From assembly GCF_009735685.1 (NCBI RefSeq), contig NZ_WHPN01000268.1:1-64000 (forward strand): a stretch of DNA of 64,000 bases, given 5' to 3'. The DNA comes from Streptomyces lycii (GTDB taxonomy: Bacteria; Actinomycetota; Actinomycetes; Streptomycetales; Streptomycetaceae). Below are positions 60,172-64,000 of the stretch, piece after piece. The position numbers and the translations under genes are program-made. The notes beneath the pieces are model-generated. The model made no database searches, had not been told where the DNA came from, and was given only the letters and a program-made list of their open reading frames with translations. The number at the start of each line of letters is the position of its first letter. Positions within the stretch are counted from its first letter, which is position 1.

Positions 60172-60432
60172 CTAGAACGGCGGAGAGGTGCAGCCGAGAT
60201 CCCGCCGTGTCTTCGCACGGTGGCAGACAGCGCGGCACAGGTACTGGACATTGCCGTCAACGTCGGCACCACCAGCGCACAGCGGGACAATGTGATCGAC
60301 ATCCACAGCGGAGGCGAGGTACCGGAGTCCGCAGGACTCACAGCGCACGTAGCCAGCTCGGCGAGCCGCCTTGCGCATGCGAGCTGCTGCGCCTGTGCCC
60401 GCGGCTATGACGCTGGCGCGTGAGTAGGGCAT
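60172..60432 (-). CDS. HNH endonuclease (terminase-proximal copy 1)
   Basis: An 86-residue HNH protein: YVRCESCGLRYLASAVDVDH, IVPLCAGGADVDGNVQYLC. Start at ATG 60432 with CGGAGG upstream. Two small HNH proteins in tandem are unusual; they differ in sequence, so this is not a recent duplication. One may serve packaging, the other homing. Confidence 0.82.
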   Translation of the reverse strand: MPYSRASVIAAGTGAAARMRKAARRAGYVRCESCGLRYLASAVDVDHIVPLCAGGADVDGNVQYLCRAVCHRAKTRRDLGCTSPPF

Positions 60433-60604
60433 AGCGCCTCCGGCGGAGAAGAGGAAGGCCAGGCAGGCGGACATCAGCGGGAGAGCGCGAGTCAACGCCT
60501 ACCTGGCAAGCTAGAGCCGATGGCTCCGCAAGAGCAGACAGGTCGCTACTCCTGCTCCATGCCGGGCACGTGGGGTACCTGGTATGCGCCGCTTGGCTCC
60601 GCAG

Positions 60605-60677
60605 CAGGAACGGCGAGGCTCGAACTCGCAACCGCCGGTTTTGGAGACCGGTGCTCTTCCAGTTGAGCTACGTCCCA
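60605..60677 (-). tRNA. tRNA-Trp (anticodon CCA)
   Basis: A 73-base cloverleaf on the minus strand: D-arm GCTCAACTGGAAGAGC, anticodon arm CCGGT-CTCCAAA-ACCGG with CCA, variable loop CGGTT, T-arm GCGAG-TTCGAGC-CTCGC. The acceptor pairs GGGACG with CGTTCC; base 1-72 is T-T, unpaired. No CCA is encoded. Phage-borne tRNA. Confidence 0.9.
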
Positions 60678-60823
60678 AAAATCGCCGAAGCGATCTACCA
60701 CGCTCGTGGGCGTGGACGTTGTTGCTGACCGGGTCCCGCCGTCGGTCAGCGTGGGTTGCGTCCGGTTGCCCGGGGCCCACCTGCTGAGCGCGCACTGCGC
60801 AGTTGCACACGGGACGCCCCATG

Positions 60824-60901
60824 TGGAGTTGCGGAGAATCGAACTCCGTTCCGTCCCGGCTCCGCGTGCGGCTTTCCGAAACGTCGAATCCTTCCAACCC
60901 C
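60824..60901 (-). ncRNA. tmRNA-like tRNA domain (78 bases, no room for a tag reading frame)
   Basis: On the minus strand the RNA begins GGGGTTG, then GAAGGATTCGACG, the invariant GG-TTCGAC block of tmRNA 5' ends. It ends with T-arm CGGAG-TTCGATT-CTCCG, acceptor CAACTCC and A73. The acceptor pairs fully and has G3-U70, the alanine identity pair found in tmRNA. No 5+7+5 anticodon arm can be drawn in the 46 bases between, so it is not an ordinary tRNA; a small CCG-CACG-CGG hairpin is there instead. The mRNA-like part of tmRNA is missing. Confidence 0.55.
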
Positions 60902-61028
60902 GATACGGTGCCGATCTCCGCTACGGCGTAGGGCCCTCGGTCCGCCATGTCTGTAGTTGATCGCGCGGGAGTCCCTACTAGTAAGGGATCTCGTCGGTTA
61001 CAGCGGGGGAGGGAGGGTAAGATCATCC

Positions 61029-61134
61029 TGACGTTTTGACGATTTTACGAGAGAATCTGGTTACCCTATATGCGTGGGGAGTTAATTGGAATCTTATGTA
61101 AAATCGTCAAAACGTCATACCTGCTGGTCAGCGC
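61029..61134 (-). promoter_or_regulatory. Control element E2: two inverted 14-bp sites 75 bp apart
   Basis: TGACGTTTTGACGA at 61029-61042 and its inverse TCGTCAAAACGTCA at 61104-61117, followed by TACCTGCTGGTCAGCG. Offset and flanks match E1 (36.9 kb). A third partial TGACGTTTT lies at 61155. It precedes the RNA genes and the whole late operon, so a late promoter here is likely. Confidence 0.7.
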
Positions 61135-61166
61135 CTTGATCTTTCCCGCTGTTATGACGTTTTCGC

Positions 61167-62783
61167 TTAGCCCTCCTCCGCTGGCTCCGTTTCGCCACCC
61201 ACCCACGTGAATTCTGTGCGCTTCCAGCCGTCGAACGGGCACCCGCGGTACGGCGCCTTGAACACGCGCACACGCTCCAACGTGATCCGCAACAGCTCCC
61301 GCCGCTTCGCCAGGTCCGCCGACTCCCATACGTCCCCGCAACTCTCCGGGTCCAGCAGGAACGTGACGTCTACGCGCCGCTTGCCGCCCGCAGCGTCAGC
61401 CGCCTTCCGCGCTTCCACGACAGCGGCGTTCGCCTCCGCCAGCGCTGGTGCGAAGAACGACTCTGACGGCCCGTCGTAGAGACCCGCCTTGCGATCCGCC
61501 CAGACCCGCGCCAGATCGCTCTCAGCGGCTGCCAGAGCCTTCCGCGCCCGCGCTGCGTCCTCTGTCCCGTCCGGGTCCTGCTGGGCCGCCCAGCGCTCTG
61601 CTACGGCCGCCACGAAGGGATCGGTCACCTCGCTGTTGTTCAGCCGCTCGTGCCATCGGTAGTGCACCCATTCCTCAATGGACTTGCGCGCGACCGATAC
61701 GCAGCCGCTGCCGCACCGGTAGCCGTTCCCCGTGAACGACATGGCCCCGCCGCAGACTCCGCACCTCACCAAGCCCGTCAGCAGGTGCCTGGGGCGCGTG
61801 TCGTGCTTGCTGCCGTCCCGCGGGACCCCACGGCCCTGTTCGCCCCGCAGAGCGGCTTGTGCGGCTCTCAGTTCGTCGTCAGTCAGCAGCGACGGCCCCT
61901 GCATCACGCTGACACGCTCTCCCGCCGGGTTTCGGTACAGCATCCGCCTCGTGCCCCCTTCCTGCCGTCCTGATATCTGCCAGCCGGCATAGGCAGGGTT
62001 GTGTGCCATCCCGTGGATTGTTGAGTACGCCCACCGCCTCCCGCGTAGTCCGGAGATACCGATTTCCTCCAACCGGTTAATCACGCCGTACCCGGACAAC
62101 CCTTCTTGCACCAGCATCCGGACGAGAATGTCCCGCGCGACGTCTGCCTTGCTCCGGCCGGCGCCTGCTGGCGAATCGTCAATTTCAAGTTTCCGCTCAG
62201 TGACAATGTCGCCGTCTTCGTCCTCGACATCCACCAGCACGACGCGCAGCCCATACGGGGCATGGGCACTCACCCATTCGCCGTTCTCCCGCTGATGCGC
62301 CTTGGTGCTGCGTACACGCTCCGACAGGATCTCGGTTTCCTCCCTCGCTGCTTCAGCGCGCCGGATGAGTTCGGACCTGTCCCGCGGGTTGGAGCTGTCG
62401 AGCCCGATACCGGGGCTCTCCGGATCGCCGTTGTCGAACAGCAGGCGACGCGGTCGGCCGTCCTCCGGTTCCACGATGCGCAGGATTGCACCCGCTCCGC
62501 GCCGGTCCCAGCGGTCGAGCCGGTAGACCCACAGCGCGCCGATCTCGCCCCGCTCAAGCGCGGCCAGCGCCTTGTCCTGGTCGGTCCGCGCACTCTTTTT
62601 CCGCCGGAACCGACTAGCGCTGCCGACCTCCCGCCAGACGTGCCGCACAGTGAGCCCGAGTTGTGCGGCTACCGCGCGACCGCGCGTCTCCTGCGCGCTG
62701 ATGCTGATCTCCCGCTTACCCTTGCCCGCCTTGGTCCGCGACTTCCGGCAGAACAGGTCGATAAGGGTTGTGGTGTCCGTCAT
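61167..62783 (-). CDS. int: Serine integrase (large serine recombinase)
   Basis: A 538-residue recombinase. Catalytic domain: LFCRKSRTKAG with the probable nucleophile Ser15, SISAQETRGRAVAAQLG, and VYRLDRWDRRGAG. The recombinase domain follows (ILVRMLVQEGLSGYGVINRL, HNPAYAGWQ), then a zinc ribbon (RCGVCGGAMSF … CGSGC) and a C-terminal coiled-coil part (ARARKALAAAESDLARVWAD). It starts 52 bases from the attR core, the usual place beside attP. It integrates attP into xfp and, with the Gp3-like factor, excises. Confidence 0.95.
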   Translation of the reverse strand: MTDTTTLIDLFCRKSRTKAGKGKREISISAQETRGRAVAAQLGLTVRHVWREVGSASRFRRKKSARTDQDKALAALERGEIGALWVYRLDRWDRRGAGAILRIVEPEDGRPRRLLFDNGDPESPGIGLDSSNPRDRSELIRRAEAAREETEILSERVRSTKAHQRENGEWVSAHAPYGLRVVLVDVEDEDGDIVTERKLEIDDSPAGAGRSKADVARDILVRMLVQEGLSGYGVINRLEEIGISGLRGRRWAYSTIHGMAHNPAYAGWQISGRQEGGTRRMLYRNPAGERVSVMQGPSLLTDDELRAAQAALRGEQGRGVPRDGSKHDTRPRHLLTGLVRCGVCGGAMSFTGNGYRCGSGCVSVARKSIEEWVHYRWHERLNNSEVTDPFVAAVAERWAAQQDPDGTEDAARARKALAAAESDLARVWADRKAGLYDGPSESFFAPALAEANAAVVEARKAADAAGGKRRVDVTFLLDPESCGDVWESADLAKRRELLRITLERVRVFKAPYRGCPFDGWKRTEFTWVGGETEPAEEG

Positions 62784-62834
62784 AGCAAGCTAATGTACCT
62801 GATCAGAAGCCGCCTCCGGTAGTGCTCATCTCTC

Positions 62835-62842
62835 CAAGGAAC
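62835..62842. other. attR: attR core (right prophage-chromosome junction)
   Basis: CAAGGAAC, identical to the attL core at 16,146. Phage sequence lies to its left and phosphoketolase coding sequence resumes to its right, in frame with the 5' part. Confidence 0.9.
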
Positions 62843-63054
62843 AGGGAACGACCACGACCCCCTTCGACATGGTCGTGCTGAACGACATGGACCGCTACCG
62901 GCTGGTCATGGACGTCATCGACCGGGTGCCGGGGCTGGCGCTGCGCGCGATCGGCGTCCGGCAGGAGATGAAGGACAAGCGCAACGAGCACCGGGCGTAC
63001 ATCAGGAAGCACGGCCAGGACATGCCCGAGGTCCGCGACTGGTCCTGGGCCTGA
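62842..63054 (+). pseudogene. xfp: Phosphoketolase, 3' part (last 70 residues)
   Basis: In frame across the core, the codons give [20 protein letters not shown], then [20 protein letters not shown] and a final PEVRDWSWA, the conserved end of phosphoketolases. A start at ATG 62869 exists, but no ribosome site, so it is probably not translated alone. Joined to residues 1-719 it makes a 789-residue enzyme. It lies 80 bases upstream of gnd, on the same strand. Confidence 0.95.
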
Positions 63055-63134
63055 CCACACCCCCCGGCCGGACCCGGTCGCGGCCCGCGACCGGGACCGG
63101 GCGGCACACGAGCACCGACCGAGGAGTCGCAACG

Positions 63135-64000
63135 ATGGGGATCAAGGCGAGCACGGAGACGAAGGCCCGGATCGGGGTGGCCGGGCTGGCGGTGATGGGC
63201 CGCAACCTGGCCCGCAATCTCGCCCGGCACGGCCATACGGTCGCGCTCTACAACCGCACCCCGACCCGGACCCGCGCGCTGGTCGAGGAGTACGGCCACG
63301 AGGGCGCCTTCGTCCCGGCCGACGACCCGGCGGCCTTCGTCGCCTCGCTGGAGCGGCCACGCCGGGTCGTGATCATGGTGAAGGCGGGGCAGTCCACCGA
63401 CGCCGTGATCGAGGAGTTCGCCGCGCTGCTGGACCAGGGCGACATGATCGTCGACGGCGGTAACGCGCACTTCGAGGACACCCGCCGCCGCGAGGCCGCG
63501 CTGCGGGAACGCGGCATCCACTTCGTCGGCGCGGGCATCTCCGGCGGCGAGGAGGGCGCCCTGAACGGCCCCAGCATCATGCCCGGCGGCTCCGCCGAGT
63601 CCTACGTCTTCCTCGGCCCGCTGCTGGAGGACATCGCGGCCAAGGCCGCCGACGGCAGCCCCTGCTGCGCGCACATCGGCCCCGACGGTGCCGGGCACTT
63701 CGTGAAGATGGTGCACAACGGCATCGAGTACGCCGACATGCAGCTCATCGCCGAGGCGTACGACCTGCTGCGGCACGTCGCCGGCTACCGCCCCGACGAG
63801 ATCGCCGGGATCTTCCGCACCTGGAACACCGGGCGGCTCGACTCCTATCTCATCGAGATCACCGCCGAGGTGCTCGCGCACACCGACGCCGCCACCGGGC
63901 AGCCCTTCGTCGACGTCGTCGCCGACCGGGCCGAGCAGAAGGGCACGGGCCGCTGGACCGTGCAGACCGCGCTCGACCTGGGCGTCCCCGTGTCGGGGAT
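63135..64000 (+). CDS. gnd: 6-phosphogluconate dehydrogenase, decarboxylating (5' part; runs off window)
   Basis: The first 288 codons of 6PGDH. NADP-binding GVAGLAVMGRNLARNLARHG, VDGGNAHFEDTRRREAALRE, the substrate motif GAGISGGEEGALNGPSIMPG, and catalytic GAGHFVKMVHNGIEYADMQL with Lys and Asn-Gly-Ile-Glu-Tyr. It makes ribulose-5-P and NADPH; its product can feed xylulose-5-P to phosphoketolase, so xfp and gnd form a logical pair. GAGGAG lies 8 bases before the ATG. The prophage may reduce its transcription if it depends on an upstream xfp promoter. Confidence 0.95.
   Translation, partial: MGIKASTETKARIGVAGLAVMGRNLARNLARHGHTVALYNRTPTRTRALVEEYGHEGAFVPADDPAAFVASLERPRRVVIMVKAGQSTDAVIEEFAALLDQGDMIVDGGNAHFEDTRRREAALRERGIHFVGAGISGGEEGALNGPSIMPGGSAESYVFLGPLLEDIAAKAADGSPCCAHIGPDGAGHFVKMVHNGIEYADMQLIAEAYDLLRHVAGYRPDEIAGIFRTWNTGRLDSYLIEITAEVLAHTDAATGQPFVDVVADRAEQKGTGRWTVQTALDLGVPVSG

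Larger units (their letters stand above)
60433..61166. other. RNA-gene and control region between integrase and HNH genes
   Basis: 734 bases with no protein gene. It holds tRNA-Trp (60,605-60,677), a tmRNA-like tRNA domain (60,824-60,901) and control element E2 (61,029-61,134), plus a TAACCGACG element near 60,994. The 60,433-60,600 and 60,680-60,820 parts show nothing recognisable. Confidence 0.6.
16146..62842. mobile_element. Complete-looking temperate siphovirus prophage (~46.7 kb) integrated in xfp
   Basis: Bounded by the duplicated core CAAGGAAC. Inside are a serine integrase at the right end, a Gp3-like directionality factor, replication genes (family A polymerase, primase-helicase), and all expected head, tail and lysis genes in standard order on the minus strand. 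Base composition is visibly less GC-rich than the flanks, with mixed third positions. HK97-type capsid genes plus a long tape measure indicate a siphovirus. Two genes carry frameshifts (cytosine methyltransferase, zinc-repeat/GIY-YIG), but no structural gene is visibly broken, so it may still be inducible. Confidence 0.95.

Noticed and set aside
60824-60901. Ordinary tRNA at this place
   Set aside because: T-arm and acceptor fit, but no 5-bp anticodon stem with a 7-base loop can be formed and the D-arm is replaced by GGATTCGACG; kept as a tmRNA-like RNA instead.

Overview
The window is high-GC actinobacterial DNA, almost certainly a Streptomyces chromosome: GC-rich codons, GTG starts, LCP, HipA-like, OsmC and RsbW-like genes. 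It carries one integrated tailed-phage genome of about 46.7 kb (16,146 to 62,842).

Left flank (1-16,158). First comes a sulfide/persulfide locus: a CsoR/CstR-type sensor, a rhodanese with a membrane tail, a TauE-like permease, a second rhodanese, and a CstB-like metallo-beta-lactamase/double-rhodanese enzyme. TACCC-N-GGGTA palindromes lie in both control regions. Then follow a HipA-like kinase, an acetylxylan-esterase-like hydrolase, a VOC protein, an AraC regulator, two secreted proteins (one an M23 peptidase), an OsmC protein, an anti-sigma-type ATPase, an LCP protein, a CDF metal transporter, and the first 719 residues of phosphoketolase (xfp).

Prophage. It sits inside xfp. The 8-bp core CAAGGAAC ends the 5' part at 16,146-16,153 and starts the missing 3' part at 62,835-62,842, and joining the two restores one 789-residue reading frame. 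Nearly all prophage genes read leftward. From right to left they are: serine integrase; a ~130-bp control element; a tmRNA-like RNA and tRNA-Trp; two HNH nucleases and small genes; a repeat-rich non-coding region (possible cos/pac); terminase, portal, protease and HK97-type capsid; connectors and tail genes, with a -1 frameshift site in the tail chaperone; tape measure; tail tip proteins including a phosphodiesterase-like one; an Acb2/Tad1-like anti-defence protein; amidase endolysin and holins; dNMP kinase; many small genes; a second copy of the control element; a RecB-like nuclease; a Gp3-like recombination directionality factor; a resolvase-like nuclease; primase-helicase; family A DNA polymerase; a sigma-like factor; a frameshifted zinc-repeat/GIY-YIG protein; a frameshifted cytosine methyltransferase; a DUF2637 membrane protein; dCMP deaminase; and GntR-type regulators at the left end. 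About ten TCACG-N(3/4)-CGTGA palindromes are spread through the prophage, several placed exactly between a -35 and a -10, which suggests one repressor controls many promoters.

Right flank (62,842-64,000). The 3' end of xfp is followed by gnd (6-phosphogluconate dehydrogenase), which runs off the window. Lysogeny therefore cuts a pentose-phosphate/phosphoketolase gene pair, and precise excision by integrase plus the directionality factor would repair it.

Calls rest on reading the sequence and on recognising families; no database search was run.
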